DNA of 64,000 nucleotides from Phallusia mammillata. Its lineage: Eukaryota; Chordata; Ascidiacea; Phlebobranchia; Ascidiidae. A program made the translations under genes and the position numbers. Position 1 is the first letter of the stretch; each line of letters opens with the position of its first letter. The notes under the pieces were generated by a model, which was not told the DNA's origin, made no database searches, and saw only the letters and a program-made list of their open reading frames with translations. The stretch covers positions 45,793 to 109,792 of the forward strand of contig QLIY01000113.1 in assembly GCA_003260075.1 (NCBI GenBank), read 5' to 3'. Shown in pieces: positions 1 to 12,400 of the stretch.

Positions 1-400
1 TGTATGAAATGAAACTGTGAGCAATTCCGCCGTTTTAATGTGTAGCGATGTGTATTTTATATTTTTGTGTATTTTTATTTTAGCGGCACATCAGAAACGT
101 CAAGGCAATTTTGTATTTCCTTTAAAGTCTAGCGGCCTTGGATCTTGCGCTTTCTAAAACCACACGCCCTAAAACTTTCGCGGGGGGGGGGGTAGCCGCC
201 TTCAGCGTACGATAATTATTTCCTTTGTTTCGGTGCGACCCCCACTTTGCACCGTGTTGTCGCTTTGCTATATATTTGCGTTTCCTTATCCAACTATGGA
301 CAAAGATCAGAACCAAATACCGATTCACTTACTTACTTACTTACTTTAGACGAAGTTATCGCCAACGTTATACTTTACGTTTGTTGTAGTTTTATATATT

Positions 401-1221
401 GTTTAACAAACCTTGTTTTACGTTTTAGTTGTATTAGTCAGGGGTCGTTCAGCGTTCTTAATTTTGGAGTCAGATCGCGCATTTTCCTTTTTCAACTTAA
501 CGTCACATAAAATCTTGTTTATTGCAACAAATGGTTCTTTGATATGTGGTAAGTTTCTTTCGTTCTGTATTATTGGCTTTATCGGAAGATCTGCTGTGAT
601 ATGATTTATTATAGAGTAAACGCCTAAACCAGATAATGGGCCAAACCCAAAAGTGTATTTCTTGACAAAGTGTTGTATTAAATACATGCCAACTATACAA
701 ATTATANCAATGAAATCAAAAATGGGATAAAAAATTAAAATGAAAAACATCTCAAAGATAAAAAGGCCATAAATGGAATTACTAAGCTAGCTGAAATGAA
801 AGAAAACTCGCAGAATACTGCAAAACAGCAATATGGCAAATTAAAGAAATAATTGATTAACCAAAATATAATGAATGTAAATCCTGCACTGAGCTTTATT
901 ATAAGGGGGGGGGGTGTTTAACAAACCTTGTTTTACGTTTTAGTTGTATTAGTCAGGGGTCGTTCAGCGTTCTTAATTTTGGAGTCAGATCGCGCATTTT
1001 CCTTTTTCAACTTAACGTCACATAAAATCTTGTTTATTGCAACAAATGGTTCTTTGATATGTGGTAAGTTTCTTTCGTTCTGTATTATTGGCTTTATCGG
1101 AAGATCTGCTGTGATATGATTTATTATAGAGTAAACGCCTAAACCAGATAATGGGCCAAACCCAAAAGTGTATTTCTTGACAAAGTGTTGTATTAAATAC
1201 ATGCCAACTATACAAATTATA
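401..1221. repeat. 306-bp duplication (401-706 and 916-1221) at assembly joins
   Basis: The two copies look identical. Between them are a lone n (707), a 197-bp unrelated piece (708-904) and a 10-G linker (905-914), so a small contig was placed between two overlapping contig ends. Confidence 0.8.
933..1202 (-). CDS. Possible small membrane-protein exon (duplicated in the assembly)
   Basis: An 89-residue open frame from ATG (MYLIQHFVKKYTF) with an in-frame stop upstream. Residues about 13-30 are Gly/hydrophobic (FGFGPLSGLGVYSI), then a Pro/Lys-rich stretch and a strongly basic tail. The same sequence occurs at 687-418 because 401-706 and 916-1221 are duplicated. I do not recognise a family. 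The composition is unlike the surrounding AT-rich noncoding DNA, but without divergence between copies the case rests only on length and composition; it may be spurious. Confidence 0.3.
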   Translation of the reverse strand: MYLIQHFVKKYTFGFGPLSGLGVYSIINHITADLPIKPIIQNERNLPHIKEPFVAINKILCDVKLKKENARSDSKIKNAERPLTNTTKT

Positions 1222-1605
1222 ATTTGTACTTATGACATAAGGAGTAGAATGTATTTATAATAGGCGTACGACATCAGTTGCCTATTGTTGTGTAAAGTGT
1301 ATGCTGTACACTTCACAGTGTAAAACATAGTTTTATGGTTTGTAGAATTATACAGCATTATGTTTCATATAAATACATTTCACCTAAAAACTTTATCGTT
1401 GGCAAACCCGGTCAAAAGATCAGCCTTAACTACTATTTGAAAGAAAAACTTACTTTGAAAAGAAATTATTATGTTTGTATAGTTTCCAAGCGTATTTTGG
1501 CTGCAAGTCGAACTTAGCCTACATATTATATATATAATTTTGTTTGACAGACTGTTACTGTGGTTACTGGTTCTCGGGTTAAGGTAACAACACCAGTGAA
1601 GGCTT

Positions 1606-1711
1606 ATGATACAATATGTATCAGAACTGAAAGAGAATGGTAGGCTACAGGGTAAAAGAATCGATGATATTTTCCAGCTAACCTTCTTTCACAATGGGGA
1701 CGAAGAAAATT
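1606..1711 (+). CDS. Possible partial exon, unknown protein
   Basis: An open frame beginning MIQYVSELKENGRLQG and running through RIDDIFQLTFFHNG to a donor-like GTAAAA. An AG lies just before the ATG. Amino-acid composition is protein-like, but no downstream exon was found in the following 900 bp, so this is only a candidate. Confidence 0.18.
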
Positions 1712-2526
1712 TTCAAACAGGTAAAATTTGAAGTTTACTGATTTTGCTGCCTTGTAGTTAACGAACGGTATAAATAAATAATAGTAAAACAGGCGTTAGT
1801 TGGACAAACTTAACAAGTAAAAACTTTATTAAAAACAAGTTAGTAATTATTGCAAGGTGTAGAAACTAAGTTACATTCATGCCACTATGACAGGCTTCAA
1901 ATGTACCACATTTCTAAAATAAATATATTTTTGCCACCATAGCCAATTAATGTCACAGCAGAATGCTGTCCGTAGTGTCATAAAAACCCTTTGTTCTGTT
2001 CAAAACATTGTGCAATATGCCTACTATATTTACCGTTTTTTTACAGTTAAAAAGCCATTACAATGTTATTAATATATCGTATGTTTCTGGTGCTTACACA
2101 GACTTGACATCCAGATTTAGTTGGCGGTGAGATCGTTACTTGTACAGTAGCGAAGAATCTACCGTGTTAATTGCATGAATACTCAAGTACAATGAAAGCA
2201 TGTTTGTCCGTTGTACTATGTTGTCTACATTTATACGCAAACAAGTCTAGTAAAATGGAAAGAATATACAAATAAGTTATATTGCGTATTTGTTGCGCAA
2301 AAAGACACATTTTTCGAAAAAAACAACCAATCTCGATTCATTACCAGATACATAAATCCAACGTTTCTTAACCTTTACGGTGTTGTAGGCAGTTCCCAAG
2401 TGGACAAAAACGCAAAAAAGGCTAAAAGGTCTCATAACGAAAACTAAACCGCTAAGACCTGTATAAACAGGCATTGACTCCCCAGAAATTTTCCAGCGTC
2501 ACCCATTGCTGGCACTATCCCTGTAT

Positions 2527-2532
2527 TTTATT
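2527..2532 (-). terminator. MCM10 poly(A) signal
   Basis: AATAAA on the minus strand, 58 nt past the TAA of the 2716-2590 copy; a normal distance for a cleavage signal in a compact genome. Confidence 0.5.
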
Positions 2533-2589
2533 TGGCGAAAATGAGAAGCAGCCCGATAATACACACCCAACCTACAAACACGTCATATG

Positions 2590-2716
2590 TTATCTCAGTG
2601 CATTCAAAAACTTTGAGTGCTCGATTCCACGAATGAGCAAAACTTCGCTGTCCAACTTTAAGTCTTTGCTCTTCAACATACAAGTTCGCTTCCATTTTTT
2701 CACACTTCCGCATTCC
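2590..2716 (-). CDS. MCM10: Second haplotype copy of MCM10 last exon
   Basis: Same 127-nt exon as 3628-3502, same acceptor and TAA stop, with only a few base differences in the coding part. The upstream intron here contains a 286-bp hAT insertion (2756-3041) that the other copy lacks. Confidence 0.8.
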
Positions 2717-5700
2717 CTGGATGGAAATACTCGAAATAGGTTAGTTTATTTAGGGCAGGGGTGGGCAACCTGCGGCCCACGGGCCACATGCGGCCCTTGA
2801 TTTCAAATGTACTGGCAAACGAGTCCAATTATTATATATTTTTGAGCAAATTACTGCGCCTGGTGCTATTTTTCTGCGACCTGACAATATGCTGCGATAA
2901 TCAAATGCGAATTTTACTTGTCGTACTGCATTTTCGGTATGCAACGAAGTAAAATCACCTTGTGTCATATAAAGGTGCGGCCCGCGATCTAATTATTGCA
3001 ATTGTATTTGGCCCCACAGTGACAAAGGTTGCTCACCCCTGATTTAGGGTAATGAGAAACATAACAATCTATACACTTATCGAAGTGGTTTTTAGTTGAA
3101 AGGTTAGGGTAAATGCTCAAATTTAATGTGTTTGTTTTAAATTATTAACAAAAACGGTCTGCTTACTCCTCGGGTAATAAAATGTGCAAAATTACTTTTT
3201 CACGTGGACGACGGTGAACCCATCAACAGGCTGATTTCTAAACTATCATAGCGTAACAATAAAGTCACACACCTGCAAGCTTTGGCTGGGGGGGGGGGGT
3301 GTTGCGCAAAAAGACACATTTTTCGAAAAAAACAAGCAATCTCAATTCATTACCAGATACATAAATCCAACGATTCTTAACCTTTACGGTGTTGTCGGCA
3401 GTTCCCAAGTGGACAAAAACGCAAAAAAGGCTAAAAGGTCTCATGGGGGGGGGGCAGATTCAGCGCGATAATACACACCCAACCTACAAACACGTCATAT
3501 GTTATCTCAGTGCATTCAAAAACTTTGAGTGTTCGATTCCACGAATGAGCAAAACTTCGCTGTCCAACTTTAGGTCCTTGCTCTTCAACATACAAGTCCG
3601 CTTCCATTTTTTCACACTTCCACATTCCCTGGGTGGAAATTGGTCAGTTTGCTTAGGGTAATGAGAAACATAACAGTCCAAATTGACTTGTGGACATGCT
3701 TTATTGTTTAAACCAGGGGTGCCCAACCTTTTTTGACTCGAGATCGACTTTTGAGGTAGGGGGGGGGGGGGGGGGGGGGGGGGAATTACTGCGCCTGGTG
3801 CTATTTTTCTGCGACCTGACAATATGCTGCGATAATCAAATGCGAATTTTACTTGTCGTACTGCATTTTCGGTATGCAACGAAGTAAAATCACCTTGTGT
3901 CATATAAAGGTGCGGCCCGGGGGGGGGGACCCGAAGGGTTACATTATTTGGACCAAATTGTTTGCAATCCGTTTGTTTATCATTAAAATGTACAATGTGA
4001 AATTCAGAAATTTAATGTTTTTTTTGTAATTATGAACAAATAACTTAACTTACGTATGAAGGAACAAATTGAGATGTTTACTCTTCGGGTATATTCAAAA
4101 ATATTTGTTATGTGGACGACGATGGACTTATCCATACACAGAGTCACAACTGAACATTAAATAAAAATACCTGCACGCTTTGGCTGGGTAGGGATCCCAC
4201 GTCACCGTCCGCTGCCTGCAGTGGGTGCATTCAAAGAATCGCTTTTTTACGCTCTTCCACTGCATGGCGTGCTGGAGCTGCTTGCATCTTTCGTGCGGCG
4301 CCCAAAACGTGTAACTGCACTGCTGACACGTCACCACCTGTGATGTCATAATTACAATTGTATGTTTAAGAACAAGAGCATTGTTCGACAATCGAGGGTG
4401 TTTAAAACAAATTACGCCCCGAATATCAACAAGTGTGTGATTTTGCCGAACTTGTTTGGCGTTTATGATGTCATATAAATAAGGGTGACGTAATAAATCA
4501 GGGGGGGGGGGAAACTGATTTGTAAATAGCATTTGCGGCAAATTCCTATTTAGCATTATACACAGATTTGCAATTCAAGTTCAAGTATGTAACAAATCCC
4601 AATTAGTCTAAAGTCAGACAAAAAATATTGCTTTACAAAAGAATAGTAAACTCTTCAAGCATTATGAAATAATAAACTCGTTTGGGACTTCATACTTTTT
4701 TATAGTTGTTCAAAGTGATTAGTGATAATAGTTCAAAATATTAAGTTTGATACACCAATATAATCGACTTACAATGTCAAGTTCATAGGAATGTGATGAT
4801 GTTGCATTGAGAATTCGTTCAAACTCCTTTTCTGACATTTGACTTCCCAACACTGAAAAATGCATCTTTTTTAGCCAATCGAGGTGTAGAAAATTTTTAA
4901 GTTTTAAACATTTTGTTTAACTGAAAACAATGTTGTCTAATAGTAGCAACACAAATGGAACAACTAAAATTTGATTTCCATTAAAATAGTTTAAATGTAT
5001 ACTGTATTAATGCACTAACGTATAATTAAGTTTGATTTCTGTTTTGTAAATTTTAACACTGTCGCCAATTATGATAAAGTGTACCAGCATTAACTAGTTG
5101 CTCACCAGTACTTGCAGATGGCTCAGCCTCCTTGCTTTCAGCTTGTTCCAAATCCTGACGGTTCCCTTTCACTTTTTCTTGCACCTTTTGCTTCAACTTC
5201 TCACTGGTTTTGATGTCTTTCACTCGACCAATCATGGTTTGATTGGGGTTTGACTTTTTTATTTCAACTGCACCAGTTTCCGCTCTGAGTTTGGCCATTG
5301 CTTTTCGCTGAAAATGGTGGGGGGGGGGCAAGAGCATTGTTCGACAATCGAGGGTATTTAAAATGAATTTTGCCCCGACCAGCAACAAGTGTGTGATTTT
5401 GCCGAACTAGTTTGGCGTTTATGATGTCATATAAATAAGGGTGACGTAATAAATCAGTTTTCAAATCCACGAAATTTGTCCTCAACTGTAATACACGAAT
5501 TTACAATGGTGGCTTTATTAGGGACGCATTTTCGCAGATATTAGCCTTGGCTGGGAAAATAATGATTTCTTTCTTACCTTAGCGGGCATTTCAAATGTGT
5601 CGGCCATCTTTTCTTCCATCATTTCCTTTTTAATAAGTGGGTTGAAATACTCCTCTTGTTTTTCCATTTCAGCCTGCAAATTCAAATATAAGCCAGTGTT

Positions 5701-8700
5701 ATTACAATAATCTTCTGACAGGGCGCCATTTGGAAACTGATTATATCAGTTATACACAGATTTGCAATTCAAGTTCAATTATGTAACAAATCCCAATTAG
5801 TCTAAAGTCAGACAAAAAAATTATTGCTTTACAAAAGAATAGTAAACTCTTCAAGCATTATGAAATAATAAACTCGTTTGGGACTTCATAGTTTTTTTTT
5901 GTAGTTGTCCAAAGTGGATAGTGGTGATAATTTAAAATATTAAGTTTGATACACTAATACAATACAGGGTTCGGCAACCCCTGGCATGCGTGGTGGTTTT
6001 TCATGGCATGCCAACCGATTTGCGTGTTTATATTGATAACCTGTTACACTGCTTGTTTATAGTTTTTATCATGCCACCTTACGTGCACAAAACCCTTTGC
6101 TTTCACTTTATTATTGATATCTGCTGGCACAAACCACTATTATTTAGAAAAAACGTTTGCACGCGAGGCCATTACCACATGGAAATAACAAGTAAATTGG
6201 CACCCGTCGCCTCAAAGGTTGTCGACCACCGCACTAATATAATCGACTTACAATGTCAAGTTCATAGGAATGTGATGAGGTTGCATTAAGAATTCGTTCA
6301 AATTCCTTTTCCGACATTTGGCTTCCCAACACTGAAAAATGGGTGGGTTTTTTAGCCAATTTAGGTGTTGAAAATATTGTTTGAAACATTTTGTTTAATA
6401 GGGCATAATTTAGTAAAACAGTTAAAAAAGCTACTTTAATAAAATGTTTGGGCATTTCACATTAAAAAAATGACCCTAAGAGGTCTGTGTTGTAATAAAA
6501 ACAATGTTGTCCAATAGCAGCAACACAAATGGTACAACAAGGTTTGCTTTCTATTAAAAAAGTTTAAATGTATAATAATGCACCAATGTATAATTAGGTT
6601 TGTCTTGTGTTTTACAATTCTAAATGCTGTCCACGAGGTAGTAAGCCAGCATTAACTAATTGCTCACCACTACTTGCAGATGGCTCTGCCTCTTTGCTTT
6701 CAGCTTGTTCCAAGTCCTGGCGATTCCCTTTCACTTTTTCTTGCACCTTTTGCTTCAACTTCTCGCTGCTTTTTATGTCTTTTACCCGACCAATCATGGT
6801 TTGATTGGGGTTTGACTTTTTTATTTCAACTCCACCAGTTTCCGCTCTGAGTTTGGCCATTGCTTTTCGCTGAAAATGGTAATAAATAAGTTAATTTTTT
6901 GCTAAGAAAACCTAGTTCACAAAATAAAAACAGGCCACCTTATTACAGTTTGCCTGCCACATTGCTTTTGGAACAGAAAACCTATAAAATTTGGGAAAAA
7001 CAACCACTTGAAAAAGTAAGAAATTTGGCTACCGATTTATAAATGGCACTTGCCATGTGTACCGCTGGGCCATAAACAAAGTACTTGCATGCTGCTAATA
7101 TAAAGAATTTCCTAGATTATTACTTGATCTGACACAGATTATAGTTTGTGATGAGAAAAAAGCTGGTCAAATAATGGACTCACCTTTCTTAGTTCAGCCA
7201 GTGTAACAGTTGCACTGCTGGATGCAGCTTTCTTGTTTGACAACCAACTGCTGAAAAGGTCCACTCCTTCAGTATTGTGGTCGTTTGCAGTTAACTTTGG
7301 TAAAGGTGATTGAGACAATGCCTTTGACAACATAGGACTTTTGCTAAGAAGGCTGCAAAACAAAACTGAGTGAAATTTTAAGTTGAAGCTTATGTACAGT
7401 AAAGCAACGATTTTGAAACAAATTCTCTTTTTTTGTCACAGAGCAACAACCATACATTGTTTTACTATGGACAATGCCATAATGTAGGGACAGTTGCAAA
7501 TTTTATGTCACACTTAATACTCCTTACTATATTTCAATTTCCAAGCCACTGAAGAATGAAAGTTAAAGGTCGCAATGCCATTATCATGGAATATCATTCA
7601 CTATGATTGACAGGTTTACTTATTCATGCCTTTTAAACTTATTTGAAAACTGAACATTCCCACTAACCTTGTTTGTTTACTAATATTGTTTTTCTTCCTC
7701 TGGTTGAATAAAGTTTCTGTACATTTCTTGATTGTGTCCGGTGAAATGAAACTCACAGGTTTTGGTGATGAAATTTGCATCTACAAAATATAAACATATA
7801 TAACATAGAAATAGGCTATTGTGCCAGGCATAATGTATAACCAAGTAGTGCTCATCCAGCAGTTTCATTGTAAACAATCGACGGGATGTCGAAATGTCAA
7901 TTGTTTACAATAAAACTGCTGGATGAGCAATACTTCGTTATATATATAACATAGATTATTATAGACATATGATGAACTAACTTTTCATTTTAAAGTATGT
8001 CCCATTGACACTAAAATATGACACAGTTGTTTGCTTAATACCCATGTGATGTTGTATTGCTAAATTGGTAAAATCTACCTGCACTCATTTTTAAAATCTC
8101 ACAGGATTTGTATATTTCCACCTTGACCAAGCGCTACACCAAGTTATTTAGGCGTTTCTTTAGGGATCTACCACTTCAACTCCTATTACGAATTTTTTGT
8201 TTATCAGCAAACTGCATTCCTTTTACCAGTTATAATGACATTATTTTCCTATAATACAGTCAGTTTTCATTTTCATGAAGATTTTCAAACCTTTGCAATA
8301 TTTTGTTTCTCTTGTATGATTTTCTTGCGTTCTTGTAACACAGCAACAGGTGACAATGGTGTCTTTTCCTGTTTAAGAATTTTTTCTTTCTCTTTTTGCT
8401 GGAGATGATTCAGGAATTGCCTGGAGCCTGCCACCATGTCACCTGACGACAGCATTTCAGCACTTGACAAAAACAAGAAAAGTTCAAAATTACTTTAAGT
8501 GTATCATATCAACTGTTGAACACAATTGTTTAGCAGAAATCAATTCACACACAGTATTTTTATGGTTACAACTAATATTCTTTGTGTTTGTAGCAAATGC
8601 TGTACAACCTAGGGTTGGGCATTTGACCGGTCAAATAAAATCTGGTCAATTGACCGGTCAAATACTTGTCAAATAGGTCAAATATCAGTCAAATACTATT

Positions 8701-9384
8701 CCCATTATTAAATTGCAATTTTAGTTAAAAGTTGGAAGTTAGATCTTCTTCTTTCTAAAGTAATGGGAATGAAGGTTTCAACTCATGTAAATTTGTTTGT
8801 GAAATAGGAAATGTTTAGTTTATATTATATTTTCTGACTGCATTGCATGCTTCATTTCATCAATGGCCCTCTGGGTGTCTGTAATTTCAGTAATCACATT
8901 TGTGAACTGGATTCTCATAATATATATCAGATAAAAGTCTAATTTTGACTGAGATTTAACTGCAAAACTTGCTTATCCGGGGGGGGGGGTAAAATCGTAA
9001 CTTATGCTGTTACGCTGTTGTCACATCTCCAATCATGACAAAAAAGAAATATGTACGTGCTCAAGTGTATGTACGTACTTCTGTAACTTATCCACAATAA
9101 TCTATTCAGGGCAATTATAATCTAAATTTACATCTACAAACAATTTTTGAGAAAAATGGACTGTAGACCTACAAGTTTACACAGATGCTTTAAATTACTT
9201 AGATTTTTTATCTGTCAGTAAAAATTTGTGCAACATTTGCAAAAATGCCCAAGTAAATACTAATAAACTAACTTCCCCTCATGGACATATCACACTCGAT
9301 TTTTATTAAGATAAAACAGTGCTAGAAGTGATCCAAGTTTTTTAATTGCATTGTAAACCTTGCAAAGTTTGCCATAACGTAAAT

Positions 9385-9482
<98 letters not shown>

Positions 9483-12400
9483 ATTAAAAGCACTTATTAA
9501 TACAAGAGTATGCCTTCAACTTTTCTACCAGAGGGATATTAGAAACAATTTACCCTTTCCAACAACTAAAAAGTCCAAGAAAATTTACCACATTTGATTT
9601 TTAAAAATAAAAATAGTATTTGACCGGTCAAATAGAGTGCTGTCAATTGACCGTATTTGACCGGTCAATTGACCGACTTGCCAACCCTAGTATAACCATA
9701 GCCAAAACTTAGCTAAACAGATATACACATCCTGTAAGAGGCAAATCATATATCTATCCTACTTTGACAACTTTAAACTTAACCTGTTACATAATAATAA
9801 TATGCAGTACACATTGCTAAAAGAATGCCCAAAAAGTAAGTTGCAGTTTATAACCGTGACTTTTATGGGGCTCATATATGCTACACTGTGCCTCTAGCAG
9901 TGTTGCACAAACTGGATGCATCTGGCCAAATGCGGCCTGAATACCTTCATGCAACTATGAAATAAGAAGCGTATATGATGTAGCTGGCAGTAGTGAAAAT
10001 GTAGTGCCTACATGGTTTGGGGGGGGGGCATGCATCTGGCCAAATGCGGCCTGAACACCTTCATGCAACTATGAAATAAGAAGTGTATATGATGTAGCTG
10101 GCAGTAGTGAAAATGTAGTGCCTACATGGTTTACAGTAAAAGTATTTTCTAACAAAAACCTACAAAGCATCAGAACATCCAGTTACTGATTGTTCAGCCT
10201 TAATTCCTCCGATCGCTTGCATCACCTTTGACCGTTGGAGCTTGTCTTTCTGAAAGTCAAAACAAGTGTAAGTTACTACAGGTATTGAAATTAAAGTAAG
10301 AAATTGAAACTTTTTTTAATTCACCTGTTCCAATGAACCTTGTTTGACATTCCCCAACACATTTGTCAGTTTCATCTTTGATTCTTTCCTATTAAAACAA
10401 CAGCAGCAAAGTAATTTACCATATTTAATTAGAAAATCAATTAGGAGGTTTTACTTTTGTGCCTACAAAAGATTTTTGAATTAATAAACACCTAAGCAAC
10501 ATCAATTTTGTAGTAATTCAATCATTTGACACAATTATGAAGGATTTAGTTCAAATGATCTTTCAATAATTTTCTAAGGCAGTTATAAAGTGGTAAATTA
10601 TTGAATCCTATGTGTAAACCAGGACAAACTGCTATTGTGACACAGCTTTTAGACAATTTGGAACACACAAAATTAAATTAATCAGCATATATATAACAGA
10701 AAAAAATGATAAAAATATATATATTTGTGTCTAATAAAATCAACAGCATAAAAGTACAAGACACTTCACAAGACTTACCTTTGTATAGTTGTGTTAGTGG
10801 ATGGAGGTGCAGCACTAAACGTTTGTCCACCATAGAAAAATTGGTCCCCCTTTACTTTATTCCACAATGTCTTCTTGTATCTGTCGGCTACTGGGGCAGC
10901 TGCGGATCCCTGTAACTCACCACGCTTCGAACTTATCTTCTTGTACTTCGATTGCATGTGATAAACACAAGTTTCACCATATTGCCTGAAAAAAAAAACA
11001 GTATGCACTGTTGGAACATGGATTTGTTCATAAGTTTAATGAGGAAAATAACAACGCAAATTGACTTAAACAAAGACATGCCTTATTATTCAAACGCTTC
11101 TCCAAATGCTCATGCCATCAATGATAATGTTTGAATAATACAGCATGTGTGGACATTTCCCCTCTGTTTGGGCTGTTATTTTTCTCATTAAAATAAAACA
11201 GTTTGCTTCAAACTTGCATATTGGTATTTTCTGGTAGTAAAAAGCAAACATTTTTGACCCTGCAGACTGTTTTACAAAATTTGTGAAAATATAAGTCCTA
11301 CAAAATTTGTGGACCGTTGTATGCTTGCACATAGGATATCCAGACATTTATTGTTTTATAAAGTTGCTGCAACATTTATTTTAAAACGCAAGGACCAAGT
11401 CAGCACTCACTTGTTAATAAAAGCAAGGCACTTTCCGGCTGGTTGTTTGTTTCGATATTTTGTTGCCATGCACCATCCAAGGTCGGCAGAAATCCCAATC
11501 TTCATAACACGCTCAGCCACATCCACAGTCAATGCAGGAGTGTTGTCATAACTATAAGGGGGGGGGGCAGGTCGGCAGAAACTCCGATCTTCATAACCCG
11601 CTCAGCCACATCCACAGTCAATGCAGGAGTGTTGTCATAACTATAAAATAATTTCACAAAACATGTCAAGGAAATTTGATAAGGTACACTTGCATGAAAT
11701 TTGTCAGTAAACCAATTAATTGATTGTCACCCGAAATGTTCAATTTTGTTTGCCTCTCGCTCATCATAAAATAAATCGCACACCACTCAATCATATATGC
11801 TGTTTAATCGCAGATCGCAACTGCAGCCCTTTATTAAGAAAAACTTATTCCATGTAAACCTTAGGAACTTGGTGATGCGATAAACCTAATACCTTGCATC
11901 TTTACTGTGAAGCAACAAATTATGACTATTTTGTCATCCCACTATTTTACTCTATACATCTTTTCCTTAAAAGGACATAAACATAGTTTATACTTTTTTC
12001 CAGCAGAACTGTCTTTCTTTGGGGGCATAATAGATGGATTGAGAAGTCCTATAACTGTTCCAACTGTGATTTTTCTCCACAGCTCTTCGTGAACTTTTCC
12101 AAACAGGAAGAAAGCTACATGCTTTGTACAGTCATCCAAATCAGTAAGATGCCAGATGCTAAAAGCTTTTCCCTGCAAAGAAAACATTGTATTAGTGATG
12201 AACATTTATTGATGTCCTGGCTTGATGCCATTTATCTTAAAACCATAGCAGCTTGAGGGGGGGGGGCATGAACATTTTTTGATGTCCTGGCTTGATGCCA
12301 TTTATCTTAAAACCATAGCAGCTTGAATACATTTACCATTACAGAAAAAGAACAAGATTTTAACCAAACTCTAAGCAACCAGACGCAAAGAAATAGTGCC

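Larger units (their letters stand above)
1..2526. other. Left flank without a recognised gene
   Basis: AT-rich DNA downstream of MCM10. It contains a G run at 182-192, an ACTT microsatellite near 327-346, the duplicated block 401-706/916-1221 separated by a lone n and a 10-G linker, and a 145-bp block (2291-2435) repeated at 3300-3444. Two short reading frames that might be exons are listed separately; nothing else is supported. Confidence 0.6.

Noticed and set aside
5990..6289. 99-residue frame MVVFHGMPTD...
   Set aside because: Lies almost entirely inside the polymorphic hAT insertion, absent from the other allele; no transposase features.
9385..9481. Giant G-quadruplex or telomere-like structure
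   Set aside because: Uninterrupted single-base runs of arbitrary size on one strand next to contig joins fit gap filler, not biology.
9290..9597. Open frames made largely of poly-Gly or poly-Pro (also at 39107-39502, 58740-58988, 60158-60568)
   Set aside because: They exist only because a G placeholder has no stop codons in any frame.
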